This document shows positions 16,116 through 25,272 of a DNA stretch of 64,000 nt, piece by piece. The stretch comes from Methylobacterium sp. E-045. GTDB taxonomy: Bacteria; Pseudomonadota; Alphaproteobacteria; Rhizobiales; Beijerinckiaceae. The notes beneath the pieces are model-generated. The model was not told the origin of the DNA and searched no databases. It saw nothing but the letters and a program-made list of their open reading frames with translations. Made by a program: the position numbers and the translations under genes. Positions within the stretch are counted from its first letter, which is position 1; each line of letters begins with the position of its first letter. Location: positions 62,001-126,000 of the forward strand of contig NZ_JAKSYE010000094.1 in NCBI RefSeq assembly GCF_022829685.1. The letters are read 5' to 3'.

Positions 16116-16178
16116 CCCCCGTCCGACTGGACGGGGGTGGCACGTACCGCCAAGCTCGACAAGCGATGAGCTTGGCGG
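16116..16178. terminator. Two hairpins downstream of msrA
   Basis: A 9-bp perfect stem (16116-16124 with 16129-16137, loop GACT) and an 11-bp perfect stem (16147-16157 with 16168-16178, 10-nt loop) lie just after the msrA stop on the minus strand. Neither has a U-tract. They probably mark the msrA transcript end. Confidence 0.45.
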
Positions 16179-16188
16179 GCGAGGCACT

Positions 16189-16848
16189 TCAGGCGGCGAC
16201 GCCGGTTCCGATCGGACAGGTCACGCCGGTGCCGCCGACACCGCAATAGCCCGCAGGGTTCTTGGCGAGGTATTGCTGATGGTAGCCCTCGGCGAAATAG
16301 AACGCATCGAGCGGCTTGATCTCGGTGGTGATCTCGCCAAAACCCCGGTCCTTCAGGGCCTCTCCGTAGGCCGCACGAACTTGTCCGGCCGTCTCGGCCT
16401 GCGCCTCGTTCGCCGTGTAGATTCCCGAGCGGTACTGCGTGCCGACATCGTTGCCCTGGCGCATGCCCTGGGTCGGGTCATGGCTCTCGAAGAACGTCTT
16501 GAGGACCGCCTCCAGGGGGCGCACGGTCGGATCGTAGACGACGAGGACCACCTCGTTATGCCCGGTCATACCCGAACAGACCTCCTCGTAGGTCGGGTTG
16601 GGCGTAAACCCGCCCGCGTAACCCACCGCCGTCACGACGATTCCATCCGGCAATTGCCAGAACTTGCGCTCGGTGCCCCAGAAGCAGCCGAGCCCGAGGA
16701 CGATCTGCTCGCTTCCCTCGGGATAGGGACCCTTCAGTGGATGGCCATTGACGAAATGAGTGTCCGTGGTGGGGAGCGGCGTCGAGCGGCCGGGCAGCGC
16801 GTCGGCGGCGTTCGGCATTTCGGGACGTTTGCGGAAGAACTGGAGCAT
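16189..16848 (-). CDS. msrA: Peptide-methionine (S)-S-oxide reductase MsrA
   Basis: A 219-residue protein with the catalytic motif G-C55-F-W-G and the downstream GYAGG, GHNEVV and QYRSGIY blocks of MsrA. Two more cysteines in the C-terminal [13 protein letters not shown] region can resolve the sulfenic intermediate. It reduces methionine-S-sulfoxide in proteins with thioredoxin as donor. No signal peptide, so cytoplasmic. Length is normal for the family. Confidence 0.95.
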   Translation of the reverse strand: MLQFFRKRPEMPNAADALPGRSTPLPTTDTHFVNGHPLKGPYPEGSEQIVLGLGCFWGTERKFWQLPDGIVVTAVGYAGGFTPNPTYEEVCSGMTGHNEVVLVVYDPTVRPLEAVLKTFFESHDPTQGMRQGNDVGTQYRSGIYTANEAQAETAGQVRAAYGEALKDRGFGEITTEIKPLDAFYFAEGYHQQYLAKNPAGYCGVGGTGVTCPIGTGVAA

Positions 16849-16947
16849 CGGGGCCTCCGTGAGAGGGCGGGATGTCCTCTATATGGGGTATCGGACTCCC
16901 TTCCTGAATGCCCCGTGTCGAAACGGCCATGCCTCACGGTCGAGGTG

Positions 16948-17268
16948 TCAGGGCCGGCTGAGAAAGCCGATCGGCTCGCGGGGCGGCTGGCCGAGCCAGA
17001 GCAGGAAGGCCCCGAGGCCGAGGCCGAGGAGGCAGGCGGGGGCCAGGGTCAGCGGCAGGACGAGGGCCTGCCACAGCCAGGGCGCCACGCTCTCCACAGA
17101 GCTCTGGAGCGCGCTTCCGCGCTCCTGGAACAGGGTCATCAGTAGGTCGCTCAGGCTGGTGACGCGGAGGCCGTTATTGGCGACCGAGCGCGCGCCATCG
17201 TAGACGAGGCCGACGAAGCCTGCCGCGAGGACGACATATCCGAGGAGGCGGCTGAGAAAGCGGAGCAT
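16948..17268 (-). CDS. Small two-TM membrane protein of unknown function
   Basis: A 106-residue protein with a TM helix at about 6-24 and another at about 72-95, separated by a polar loop. I placed the start at the ATG 17268, which gives a short positive N-terminus before the first helix; the longer frame to 17361 adds a proline-rich stretch unlikely to be translated. Function unknown. It diverges from the HAD hydrolase gene. Confidence 0.65.
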   Translation of the reverse strand: MLRFLSRLLGYVVLAAGFVGLVYDGARSVANNGLRVTSLSDLLMTLFQERGSALQSSVESVAPWLWQALVLPLTLAPACLLGLGLGAFLLWLGQPPREPIGFLSRP

Positions 17269-17360
17269 CGCGGCTTGCACATACGCCGGCTCCCGTGCCG
17301 GCCCTGCCGGGTTAGGGGGCTTCGCTGCGTGGCGCAAGGTCTCCGGGAGTCTCGCGCGCA

Positions 17361-18134
17361 ATGGCCGCCACGGCCCGCCATTGCGCCGTGCGATGGCTCC
17401 ATGGCACAGCCCACCGCAGCCACCTCCAGCGGATCATCGCCTTGCCGACCGAACCCGAAACCACCACCGGACTGGTGATCTTCGATTGCGACGGGGTGCT
17501 GGTCGACAGCGAGCCGCTGAGCCTTGCGACCCTGACCGCTGGGCTCAACCGGATCGGCGTCGTCATCGACGTGGATACGGTGAGGGAGCGCTTCGCCGGC
17601 ACGTCGATGACGTCGATCATGGGGCATATCGAGCGCGATTTCGGGATCGTTGCCCCGGACGGCTTCGTCGAGGCGGTGAAGGCCGAAACCCTTCGCGCCT
17701 TCGACCGCGATCTCAGCGCCATGGACGGGATCGCCCGGGTGGTGCGGGCGCTGGAGCTTCCGAGTTGCGTCGCCTCCAGCAGCGATCCGGCGCGGCTCGC
17801 CCATTCGCTCGGCCTCACCGGCCTGCTGCCCCTGTTCGAGGGCCGCATCTTCTCGGCGACCATGGTCTCGCGCGGCAAGCCGGCACCCGACCTCTTCCTC
17901 CATGCCGCCGCCGAGATGGGTGTCCCTCCCGGTCGTTGCCTCGTGGTGGAGGACAGCGTGCCGGGCGTCACGGCGGCGCGTGCCGCCGGGATGCGCGTCC
18001 TCGGCTTCACCGGCGGGGGCCATTGGCTGCACGACGCCACGGGGGCGGACCTGATCGCGGCCGGCGCCGAACGGGTGTATGGCCATCATCGCGACCTCGC
18101 CGGTCTGATCGGGCGCGCGACCGCATCCGCCTGA
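17361..18134 (+). CDS. HAD-superfamily hydrolase (beta-phosphoglucomutase/phosphatase-like, subfamily IA)
   Basis: Motif I is [11 protein letters not shown], with both aspartates of the HAD nucleophile pair. Motif II (Ser of VASSSD), the motif III lysine in RGKPAPD and motif IV VEDSVPG are all present. A four-helix cap follows motif I. It is probably a sugar-phosphate or phosphoglycolate-type phosphatase in the cytoplasm; substrate unknown. The ATG at 17361 gives 257 residues, but the first 27 lack similarity. A TTG at 17442 would give the usual ~230, and I consider it at least as likely. Confidence 0.88.
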   Translation: MAATARHCAVRWLHGTAHRSHLQRIIALPTEPETTTGLVIFDCDGVLVDSEPLSLATLTAGLNRIGVVIDVDTVRERFAGTSMTSIMGHIERDFGIVAPDGFVEAVKAETLRAFDRDLSAMDGIARVVRALELPSCVASSSDPARLAHSLGLTGLLPLFEGRIFSATMVSRGKPAPDLFLHAAAEMGVPPGRCLVVEDSVPGVTAARAAGMRVLGFTGGGHWLHDATGADLIAAGAERVYGHHRDLAGLIGRATASA

Positions 18135-18251
18135 TCCCGGCTCCTTCCGAAGAAACCGCCTGCGCTCCGTAGATCTGCGCGTCATTCATGCCATGTGGGT
18201 GCACGCATTCGGAAGATGCATCCGTTGACGAGGCGGTGGGCTGCTATCATT

Positions 18252-18479
18252 CTAGAGGTGTGGTTCCGGGGCGGATGGCTTGGGCCACCGCGGTGATTTG
18301 AAGTGTGTAGCTTGCGCCGCGTCATCAAACGCTAAAGCACTACGGAGCGTTCGCGCCTCGTGGTCCTTCATAGAAAGGATGACTTGCCGTGATTGATCGA
18401 TCGTCGTTCCAAGTTCTTCTGCATGCCTGCTCTCGCTGTCGATGCTGACCGACCCGTCAGATCGAACCGCTTTCAGCAA
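18252..18479 (-). CDS. Possible small hypothetical protein
   Basis: A 75-residue frame with balanced composition (few Arg/Pro, unlike the shadow frames) inside a 380-bp gap (18135-18514) that has no other candidate. It would start at TTG 18479 with no clear ribosome-binding site, and I recognise no family. Treat as doubtful; the rest of the gap shows nothing. Confidence 0.25.
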   Translation of the reverse strand: MLKAVRSDGSVSIDSESRHAEELGTTIDQSRQVILSMKDHEARTLRSALAFDDAAQATHFKSPRWPKPSAPEPHL

Positions 18480-18514
18480 CTGGCCCCCAGGCCGCGTCAG
18501 GAGTTCACGACATC

Positions 18515-18889
18515 ATGCCCCACTTCCACCAGCACGACGCTCATCGGGCGTTGAACCGATTGCACACGCCTGATGCCCAGGCGGATCATCTCCAGGCCCG
18601 AGCCCGCAACCGGCTTCATGCCGCCCCGCCGCCACGGGTGATCGAAGTCGGCGAAGTGACGGCCGGCATCGCCGTACCCGAACGGGGCGGCGTGCGATTC
18701 TTCTCGTCAGGACGCGATTTCGATCCCCTCGACGGGCTCGTCTTCCGCAGCGTCGAGCAGGCCGCAAAGGCGGCCCGGGCCCGTTTCGCGGCCCGTCGCG
18801 CGCCGCGCAGGCAGGGCGCCTCGCCCCGCCCCGATCACGTCCCGCCCAACGTGGTCCTCGACTTCCATCGGGCGGCGTACGGGCGCTGA
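18515..18889 (+). CDS. Small basic hypothetical protein
   Basis: A 124-residue protein, His/Arg rich at the N-terminus. A central segment GVRFFSSGRDFDPLDG followed by an Ala-rich helix (about 72-95) looks like a real folded piece. No TM segment or signal. No family recognised. The start is uncertain because no strong ribosome-binding site precedes it, and the functional part may begin further in. Confidence 0.45.
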   Translation: MPHFHQHDAHRALNRLHTPDAQADHLQARARNRLHAAPPPRVIEVGEVTAGIAVPERGGVRFFSSGRDFDPLDGLVFRSVEQAAKAARARFAARRAPRRQGASPRPDHVPPNVVLDFHRAAYGR

Positions 18890-18935
18890 GCCTTCGTGTC
18901 CCGTCAAAGGCGGGCGTCCCCCCGGAGCAACTCGT

Positions 18936-19955
18936 TCATTCGTTGCCGGCGGTGTCCGGCAGGGCCGTGCCCTTCTGCCGCCGCCGGCGCTCGGCTCGGG
19001 CGAGTTCGGCCGCGTTGGTAAATCCTGTTGCCAGGGCGATATCGGCCGAGCTCAGCGCGCTCTCGCGACGGAGCCGATGGGCCCGGTCGAGGCGCAAGGC
19101 GAGATAATGCTGGTGAAGACTGATACCGATCCGGTTCCTGAAGAGCAGTTCGAGCTGCCGGATCGAGACGCGGGCGAGATCGGCCAGGGCCTGCCGCGAT
19201 AGCGGCGCCTCCAGATTGGCCTCCATGGCGGCGAGGACCCGGAGCAGGCGCGGGTCGCGCACCCCGAGCCGCAGGCGCAGGTCCATCCTCTGCGGGCTCA
19301 GACCTTCCCGGATCTGATTGTGGAGGAACCAGTCGCTGACGCCGTTGGCGAGGCCCGGACCGTGGTCGCGTTCGATCAAGTTGAGCATCAGGTCGAGGGC
19401 CGCGATGCCCCCCGAACAGGTGATCCGATCGTCCTGGATTTCGAACAGGGAGCGCACGACCTCGATATCCGGGTAGCGTTCCTCGAAGGCGGGAACATGC
19501 TCCCAGTGGAGCGTGCAGCGGCGCCCCGTCAGCAGACCGGCGCGAGCGAGCAAGTAAGGCCCTCCGGAAATTCCGCCGAGCGTGATCCCGCGCCGGGCGA
19601 GATGGCGAAGCCAGGCGGTCAAGGCCGGATCGTCGAAGGCGGCGGGATTTCCCCCCGCACAGACGAAGACCCGGTCGGCGTCGAGGTTGGTGTCACCGAC
19701 ATCGACATCCGGCAGGATCGCAATCCCGTTGGAGGCCTGGACGGCGCCTCCGCCCGGTGCCGCATGCCACCAGCGATAGACTTCGCTGTCCAGGAGGGTG
19801 TTGGCCGCCCGCATGGGCTCGACCGCGGCCGCGTAGGACATGAGCGGAAAGCCGGGCAACAGGATGAAGCCGACCGTCATCGTCGCCGGCTTTTCCGGCG
19901 CGCCGGCGTTCCGATTCGATTTCGAAAGATGGGGCGTTGGGGGCCGGCTGCTCAT
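18936..19955 (-). CDS. GlxA-family regulator (DJ-1/PfpI sensor fused to AraC HTH)
   Basis: A 339-residue protein. The N-terminal DJ-1/PfpI-like domain (about 25-195) opens with VGFILLPGFPLMSYAAA and carries FVCAGG and GGISGGPYLLA. The C-terminal AraC double HTH covers about 230-320. Members (GbdR, CdhR, ArgR types) sense amines and amino acids and activate their catabolic genes. The second HTH ends atypically (NAAELARAERRRR where others have an aromatic-rich helix), so DNA contact there may differ. It diverges from mgdABCD with about 107 bp between starts, which makes it the prime candidate NMG-pathway regulator. The start at 19955 is chosen by family length. Confidence 0.88.
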   Translation of the reverse strand: MSSRPPTPHLSKSNRNAGAPEKPATMTVGFILLPGFPLMSYAAAVEPMRAANTLLDSEVYRWWHAAPGGGAVQASNGIAILPDVDVGDTNLDADRVFVCAGGNPAAFDDPALTAWLRHLARRGITLGGISGGPYLLARAGLLTGRRCTLHWEHVPAFEERYPDIEVVRSLFEIQDDRITCSGGIAALDLMLNLIERDHGPGLANGVSDWFLHNQIREGLSPQRMDLRLRLGVRDPRLLRVLAAMEANLEAPLSRQALADLARVSIRQLELLFRNRIGISLHQHYLALRLDRAHRLRRESALSSADIALATGFTNAAELARAERRRRQKGTALPDTAGNE

Positions 19956-19973
19956 TTCTGCGCGAATTGTCCG

Positions 19974-19985
19974 AATGACGTCGCA
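19974..19985. promoter_or_regulatory. Candidate regulator box before mgdA
   Basis: AATGACGTCGCA between the divergent GlxA-type regulator and mgdA matches AATGATGTCGCA at 29676-29687, in the other divergent region of the methylamine island, at 11 of 12 positions. A TGTC lies close upstream in both. It could be the GlxA-type regulator's site. Confidence 0.35.
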
Positions 19986-20062
19986 AAATGCAAGGGGTAC
20001 CGGCCGGCGATACGCTACCCAGGGGTTCACACGCCGCAGCCAGCCCCGGAGCATGTCCCGCC

Positions 20063-21313
20063 ATGCGCTATTCCCTCCTCAGCGTCATGGGTCAGGCCCT
20101 GCGCGGCCAGCGCGATTGGAAGCCCCAATGGCGCGATGCCACTCCCAAGGCCGAGTATGACGCCGTCATCGTCGGCGGCGGCGGCCACGGCTTGGCGACC
20201 GCCTACTACCTCGCCAAGGAACACGGCATCACCAACGTGGCCGTGCTGGAGAAGAGCCATGTCGGCTCCGGCAATGTCGGGCGCAACACCACCATCGTCC
20301 GCTCCAATTACGGGCTCGCCGGCAATATCCCGTTCTACGAACGGTCGATGAAGCTCTGGGAGGGCCTGGAGCAGGACATCAACTACAATGCCATGGTGAG
20401 CCAGCGCGGCGTCCTGAACCTCTACCATTCGGACGCGCAGCGCGATGCCTATGCCCGGCGCGGCAACGCCATGCGGATGGCGGGCATCGACGCCGAGCTC
20501 CTCGACCGCGAGGGCGTCCGGGGAATGGTGCCGTTCATCGATTTCGACAATGCGCGCTTTCCGGTGAAGGGCGGTCTCCTTCAGCGCCGGGGCGGCACGG
20601 TGCGCCACGACGCCGTGGCCTGGGGCTATGCCCGCGCGGCCAGCGACCGGGGCGTCGACATCGTTCAGAACTGCGCCGTCAGCGGCATCCGCCGCGAGAA
20701 CGGCCGGGTGGTGGGGGTCGAGACGAGCCGCGGCTTCATCCGGGCGAAGAAGGTCGCCCTCTCGGTGGCGGGCTCGACATCGCTGCTGGCCGCCATGGCC
20801 GACCTGCGCCTGCCGATCGAGAGCCACCTGCTCCAGGCCTTCGTCAGCGAGGGTGTGAAGCCCCTCATCGACACGGTGATGACCTTCGGGGCCGGACATT
20901 TCTACGTCAGCCAGTCGGACAAGGGCGGCCTCGTCTTCGGCGGCGATATCGACGGGTACAATTCCTACGCCCAGCGCGGCAACCTCGCCACGATCGAGGA
21001 CGTGATGGAGGGCGGCATGGCCCTGTGGCCGGGCCTCGGGCGCCTGCGCCTGCTGCGGCACTGGGGCGGGATCATGGACATGTCCATGGACGGCAGCCCG
21101 ATCATCGACCGTACGCCGATCGACGGGCTCTATCTGAATGCGGGCTGGTGCTACGGCGGCTTCAAGGCGACCCCAGCGGCGGGGTTCTGCTTTGCCCATC
21201 TCATCGCCCGCGACACGTCCCATGAGGACGCCGCCGCCTATCGTCTCGACCGTTTCGCCACCGGCCATCTCATCGACGAGAAGGGCATGGGCGCCCAGCC
21301 CAACCTGCATTGA
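20063..21313 (+). CDS. mgdA: N-methylglutamate dehydrogenase subunit A (SoxB-like flavoprotein)
   Basis: A 416-residue homologue of the beta subunit of heterotetrameric sarcosine oxidase. An FAD-binding dinucleotide fold starts at 32 with the glycine motif at 38-43. A conserved GNVGRNTTIVRSNY block follows, then a DAO substrate domain with the GWCYGGFKATPAAG motif near the C-terminus. It oxidises the N-methyl group of N-methylglutamate in the MgdABCD complex. The ATG at 20063 has GGAG 12 nt upstream. It is the first gene of mgdABCD. Distinguishing it from true sarcosine oxidase SoxB rests on linkage to mgsABC-gmaS. Confidence 0.92.
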   Translation: MRYSLLSVMGQALRGQRDWKPQWRDATPKAEYDAVIVGGGGHGLATAYYLAKEHGITNVAVLEKSHVGSGNVGRNTTIVRSNYGLAGNIPFYERSMKLWEGLEQDINYNAMVSQRGVLNLYHSDAQRDAYARRGNAMRMAGIDAELLDREGVRGMVPFIDFDNARFPVKGGLLQRRGGTVRHDAVAWGYARAASDRGVDIVQNCAVSGIRRENGRVVGVETSRGFIRAKKVALSVAGSTSLLAAMADLRLPIESHLLQAFVSEGVKPLIDTVMTFGAGHFYVSQSDKGGLVFGGDIDGYNSYAQRGNLATIEDVMEGGMALWPGLGRLRLLRHWGGIMDMSMDGSPIIDRTPIDGLYLNAGWCYGGFKATPAAGFCFAHLIARDTSHEDAAAYRLDRFATGHLIDEKGMGAQPNLH

Positions 21314-21325
21314 GGGAGAACGATC

Positions 21326-21613
21326 ATGCGTATCCGATGCCCCCATTGCGGGACACGCGACAACGGCGAGTTCAGTTATCTCGGCGACGCCGCGCCGGTC
21401 AGGCCCGACGGCATGGAGGCGGATCCCGCCGCCATGCACGACTACGTCTACCTGCGCGACAACCCGGCGGGCCCCCATCGCGAGCTCTGGTATCACGCCG
21501 CCGGCTGCCGCTCCTGGCTGGTGGTCGATCGGGATACGCGAACCCATGAGATCACCGGGGTGTCCTCCGCCCGCGACGTGGCGCTGAGCCGCCGGACAGG
21601 AGAGGTCGCATGA
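21326..21613 (+). CDS. mgdB: N-methylglutamate dehydrogenase subunit B (SoxD-like zinc protein)
   Basis: A 95-residue SoxD-family delta subunit. The N-terminal C5-P-H-C8-G, a histidine in the RELWYHAAG stretch and the following Cys (AGCRSW) match the three-Cys/one-His zinc site of the family. It is a structural subunit of the dehydrogenase. Starts 12 bp after mgdA and overlaps mgdC by 4 nt (ATGA). Confidence 0.92.
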   Translation: MRIRCPHCGTRDNGEFSYLGDAAPVRPDGMEADPAAMHDYVYLRDNPAGPHRELWYHAAGCRSWLVVDRDTRTHEITGVSSARDVALSRRTGEVA

Positions 21614-24600
21614 GCACGATCACCCTTCGGGACGCCGCCTCCCCGAGCGGCGCGCCCCCGGCGACGGCTGCCGGCCAGGGCTTTCGCACAGCGACCGGCG
21701 GCACGATCGACCGGCGCCGTGCCCTGGACTTCACCTTCGACGGCCACCGCTACAGCGGTTTCCAGGGCGATACTCTGGCCTCGGCGCTGTTGGCCAACGG
21801 CGTGCGGCTTGTCGGCCGGTCGTTCAAGTATCACCGCCCGCGCGGCATCCTCACCGCCGGTTCGGAGGAGCCGAACGCCCTCGTCGAACTGCGCTCGGGC
21901 GCGCGCCGGGAGCCGAACACCCGCGCCACCGTGGCCGAACTGTACGAGGGACTGGAGGCGTCGAGCCAGAATCGCTGGCCGTCGTTGAAATACGACGCCC
22001 TTTCGGTCAACGCCCTCGCGGCGCCGGTCTTCGCGGCGGGCTTCTACTACAAGACCTTCATGTGGCCGGCCGCTCTGTGGGAGAAGCTCTACGAGCCGAT
22101 GATCCGCCGCGCTGCCGGCCTCGGTCGGGCCGCCCATGCGCCGGATCCCGACACCTACGACAAGGCCTTCGCCTTCTGCGACGTGCTGGTCATCGGCGCC
22201 GGACCGGCCGGGCTCGCCGCGGCCCTGGCCGCCGGACGCTCGGGTGCGCGCGTGATCCTCGTTGACGAGGATCACCGGATGGGGGGGCGCCTGCTCGCCG
22301 ACCGGCGCGAGATCGCCGGCCGATCCGGGGCGGATTGGGCGGCGGAGGCCCTCGCCGAACTGGCAAGCATGCCGGAGGTCCGCCTTCTCAGCCGGACCAC
22401 CCTGTTCGGGGTCTACGATCACGGCGCCTACGGGGCGGTCGAGCGCGTCGGCGATCACCTCGCCGTGCCCGCCGCCCATGCGCCGCGACAGCGCATGTGG
22501 CGGATCACGGCAAGGCAGGCCATCCTCGCCGCCGGAGCCATCGAACGCCCGCATGTCTTCGGCGGCAACGACCGGCCCGGCGTGATGCTGGCCGGTGCGG
22601 TGCGGACCTACCTCAACCGCTACGGCGTGCTCCCTGGCAGAACCATCGCGATCTTCACGTCGGGCGACGACGGCTGGCGCACTGTGGCCGATGTCGTGGC
22701 GGCGGGCGGACGGGTGGCGGCGATGATCGATTCCCGCGCCTCGGTGCCGGCCGAATTGCGCCGGGTCGCCGAGGCCGTCGGCGCTCAGGTGATCTGCGAC
22801 GGATATGTCACCGGCACGAAGGGGCATCTCGGCCTCGAGGCGATCGAGGTGGTGGACACCTATGCCAGTCGCCAGACCATCGCCTGCGACTGCCTCGCCA
22901 TGGCCAATGGCTGGAACCCGATCGTGCATCTCGATTCCCACCTGTCGCGGCGCCCGGTCTGGGACGAGGCGATCCATGCCTTCGTGCCGGGCGCGCTTCC
23001 CTCCGGCATGGTGGCCGTCGGGGCGGCGGGCGGTGCCTTCACCCTGGCCTCCTGCCTCGAGACAGGCGGCCGGGCCGGGGCGGAGGCCGCCTCCGCCTGT
23101 GGATTCGCCGGCACCGCGCCCGAGACCCCGAAGACCGATCCCGACAGCGTCGCCCATACACCGCTCTGGCGGGTGCCGGTCTCGAAGGGCAAGGCCTTCG
23201 TCGATTTCCAGAACGACGTGGCGGCGTCCGATGTGGAACTCGCCCATCGCGAGGGCTTCCGCGCGGTGGAGCTCCTGAAGCGCTACACCACCCTCGGCAT
23301 GGCCACCGACCAGGGCAAGACCTCGAACCTCGCCGGGCTCGGCATCATGGCGGAGCTCACCGGCCAGCCGGTCGCGAGCGTCGGCACCACGATGTTCCGG
23401 CCGCCCTTCACCCCCGTCGCCATCGGCGCCTTCGCCGGGCATCACCGGGGCAAGGATTTCCGGGCGACCCGGCACGTCCCCTCCCATGCCTGGTGCGAGG
23501 AGCAGGGGGCGGTCTTCGTGGAGACCGGCCTGTGGCTCCGCCCGGCCTACTTCCCGAAGACCGGCGAGAGCGACTGGCTGGAAACGGTCAATCGCGAGGT
23601 GAACACCGTGCGCGCCCATGTGGGCGTTTGCGACGTGACGACGTTGGGCAAGATCGACATCCAGGGCCGGGATGCCCTCGCCCTCATCGAGCGGGTCTGC
23701 GCCAATCCGTTCGGTACGCTGCCCGTGGGCAAGGCGCGCTACGCCGTGCTCCTGCGCGAGGACGGCTTCGTCCTGGACGACGGCACCGTCGCGCGGTTGG
23801 GGGAGACCCATTTCGTGATGACGGCCTCCACGGCCAATGCCGCCAAGGTCATGCAGCACCTCGAATTCTGCCACCAATGGCTGTGGCCGGAACTCGACGT
23901 GCAGATGGTCTCGGTGAGCGAGCAATGGGCGCAATACGCCGTGGCCGGCCCGCGCGCCCGCGACACGTTGCGGGGCGTCGTCGATCCCGGTTTCGACCTG
24001 TCGAACGAGGCCTTTCCCTTCCTGGCCTGCGCCGACATTACGGTCGGCGGAGGCATTCCCGCACGGCTGTTCCGCATCTCGTTCTCCGGCGAACTGGCCT
24101 ACGAACTCGCCGTGCCGGCGGCCTATGGCGATGCCGCCTGGCGGGCGATCATGGCGGCCGGCTCGGCCCACGGCATCACGGCCTACGGCGCGGAGGCGCT
24201 CTCGGTGATGCGCATCGAGAAGGGCCACGCGGCCGGCGCCGAGATCAACGGCCAGACCACCGCGCGCGATATCGGCCTCGGCGGCATGCTCGCCAAGAAG
24301 AAGGATTATGTCGGCCGCCTGATGAAGGAGCGGCCGGCCCTGGTCGATCCCGAACGGCCGATCCTCGTGGGGTTCCGCCCGGTCGACCGCAGCCAGCGCC
24401 TGCGCGCGGGGGCACGTTTCCTCGCCATCGGTGCCGCCCCGAGCCTCGCGGCCGATGAGGGCACCATGACGTCCGTGGCCTATTCACCGAGCCTCGGCCG
24501 CTGGATCGGGCTCGGCCTGATCCGGCGCGGCCCCGAGCGCCACGGGACACGGGTCCGCGCCTACGATCCGGTGCGTGACGGGGACATCGAAGTCGAGATC

Positions 24601-24648
24601 TGCTCACCGGTCTTCGTCGACCCGAAAGAGGAGAAGCTGCGTGTCTGA
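21610..24648 (+). CDS. mgdC: N-methylglutamate dehydrogenase subunit C (SoxA-like, NAD- and folate-binding)
   Basis: A 1012-residue SoxA-type alpha subunit. The N-terminal 2Fe-2S-like fold (about 35-120) carries SFKYHRPRGILTAG. The NAD(P)-binding Rossmann domain has GAGPAG beginning at G196. A SoxA-specific middle region follows. The C-terminal aminomethyltransferase (GcvT-like) domain (about 610-1000) binds tetrahydrofolate and can capture the C1 unit as methylene-tetrahydrofolate. It carries electron transfer and C1 handling in MgdABCD. Length is typical. It overlaps mgdB by 4 nt and mgdD by 8 nt. Confidence 0.93.
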   Translation: MSTITLRDAASPSGAPPATAAGQGFRTATGGTIDRRRALDFTFDGHRYSGFQGDTLASALLANGVRLVGRSFKYHRPRGILTAGSEEPNALVELRSGARREPNTRATVAELYEGLEASSQNRWPSLKYDALSVNALAAPVFAAGFYYKTFMWPAALWEKLYEPMIRRAAGLGRAAHAPDPDTYDKAFAFCDVLVIGAGPAGLAAALAAGRSGARVILVDEDHRMGGRLLADRREIAGRSGADWAAEALAELASMPEVRLLSRTTLFGVYDHGAYGAVERVGDHLAVPAAHAPRQRMWRITARQAILAAGAIERPHVFGGNDRPGVMLAGAVRTYLNRYGVLPGRTIAIFTSGDDGWRTVADVVAAGGRVAAMIDSRASVPAELRRVAEAVGAQVICDGYVTGTKGHLGLEAIEVVDTYASRQTIACDCLAMANGWNPIVHLDSHLSRRPVWDEAIHAFVPGALPSGMVAVGAAGGAFTLASCLETGGRAGAEAASACGFAGTAPETPKTDPDSVAHTPLWRVPVSKGKAFVDFQNDVAASDVELAHREGFRAVELLKRYTTLGMATDQGKTSNLAGLGIMAELTGQPVASVGTTMFRPPFTPVAIGAFAGHHRGKDFRATRHVPSHAWCEEQGAVFVETGLWLRPAYFPKTGESDWLETVNREVNTVRAHVGVCDVTTLGKIDIQGRDALALIERVCANPFGTLPVGKARYAVLLREDGFVLDDGTVARLGETHFVMTASTANAAKVMQHLEFCHQWLWPELDVQMVSVSEQWAQYAVAGPRARDTLRGVVDPGFDLSNEAFPFLACADITVGGGIPARLFRISFSGELAYELAVPAAYGDAAWRAIMAAGSAHGITAYGAEALSVMRIEKGHAAGAEINGQTTARDIGLGGMLAKKKDYVGRLMKERPALVDPERPILVGFRPVDRSQRLRAGARFLAIGAAPSLAADEGTMTSVAYSPSLGRWIGLGLIRRGPERHGTRVRAYDPVRDGDIEVEICSPVFVDPKEEKLRV

Positions 24649-25258
24649 CGGTATCGAGACGACATGGCGGCCGAGAAGCGCCTGGGCGGGGATCGCACCG
24701 GTCGGCCGGCACGGACGTCCGGGCGGTGAGCCCGGCATCACCCTGACCCTGCGCGAGGACTTCGGGCTCGCCACCCTGATCGCGGTGAAGGGCCGGACCG
24801 ACGCCCTGCGGCAGGTCTTGGACGAGCGCTACGGTTTGTCCCTGCCCGATACGGGGACGGCCGGCCTGACAGGAGAGCGCGGATTGGTCTGGTCCGGACC
24901 GGACCAATGGCTCGCGCTGTTCGAGACCCGTCGTGAGATGGTGGGCCTCGTTCAGGCCTTGCAGGGGCTCGCTGCGGTCACCGACCAGAGCGACGCCCGC
25001 GCGATCGTCCGCGTGTCCGGGCCGGACGCCCGGGCTTTCCTCGCCAAGGGCCTCGCCATCGACCTTCATCCCCGTGCCTTCCAGCCGGGGCAAGTCGCCG
25101 TCACGGCCCTTGCGCATATGGGTGCACAGGTCTGGCAGCGGGACGCCTCCCCCACCTACGATCTTGCCGTGGCACGCAGCTTTGCCGGCAGCGTCTGGTC
25201 GTGGCTGAGCCATGCCGCGGTGGAGTTCGGCTACGATGTGCGCAACGCCGCGCCGTAA
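24641..25258 (+). CDS. mgdD: N-methylglutamate dehydrogenase subunit D (SoxG-like)
   Basis: A 205-residue SoxG-family gamma subunit, related to a truncated GcvT fold, with the SGPDARAFLAKGLAIDLHP block near the middle and an ending resembling AVEFGYDV. It is a structural subunit of the dehydrogenase. I start it at GTG 24641, which follows an AGAGGAG ribosome-binding site inside the end of mgdC and gives the family length; the frame upstream only shadows mgdC. Last gene of the operon, converging on the XRE-cupin regulator with a 14-bp gap. Confidence 0.9.
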   Translation: MSDGIETTWRPRSAWAGIAPVGRHGRPGGEPGITLTLREDFGLATLIAVKGRTDALRQVLDERYGLSLPDTGTAGLTGERGLVWSGPDQWLALFETRREMVGLVQALQGLAAVTDQSDARAIVRVSGPDARAFLAKGLAIDLHPRAFQPGQVAVTALAHMGAQVWQRDASPTYDLAVARSFAGSVWSWLSHAAVEFGYDVRNAAP

Positions 25259-25272
25259 ACCGGCGCGATGGC

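Noticed and set aside
18936..19010. Frameshift at the end of the GlxA-type regulator
   Set aside because: The unusual ending stays in one frame with no better continuation in the others, so it is treated as divergence.
21493..24228. 911-codon open frame on the minus strand
   Set aside because: Antisense shadow of mgdC.
20063..25258. Sarcosine oxidase soxBDAG
   Set aside because: Sequence alone would permit it, but linkage to mgsABC-gmaS makes N-methylglutamate dehydrogenase more likely.
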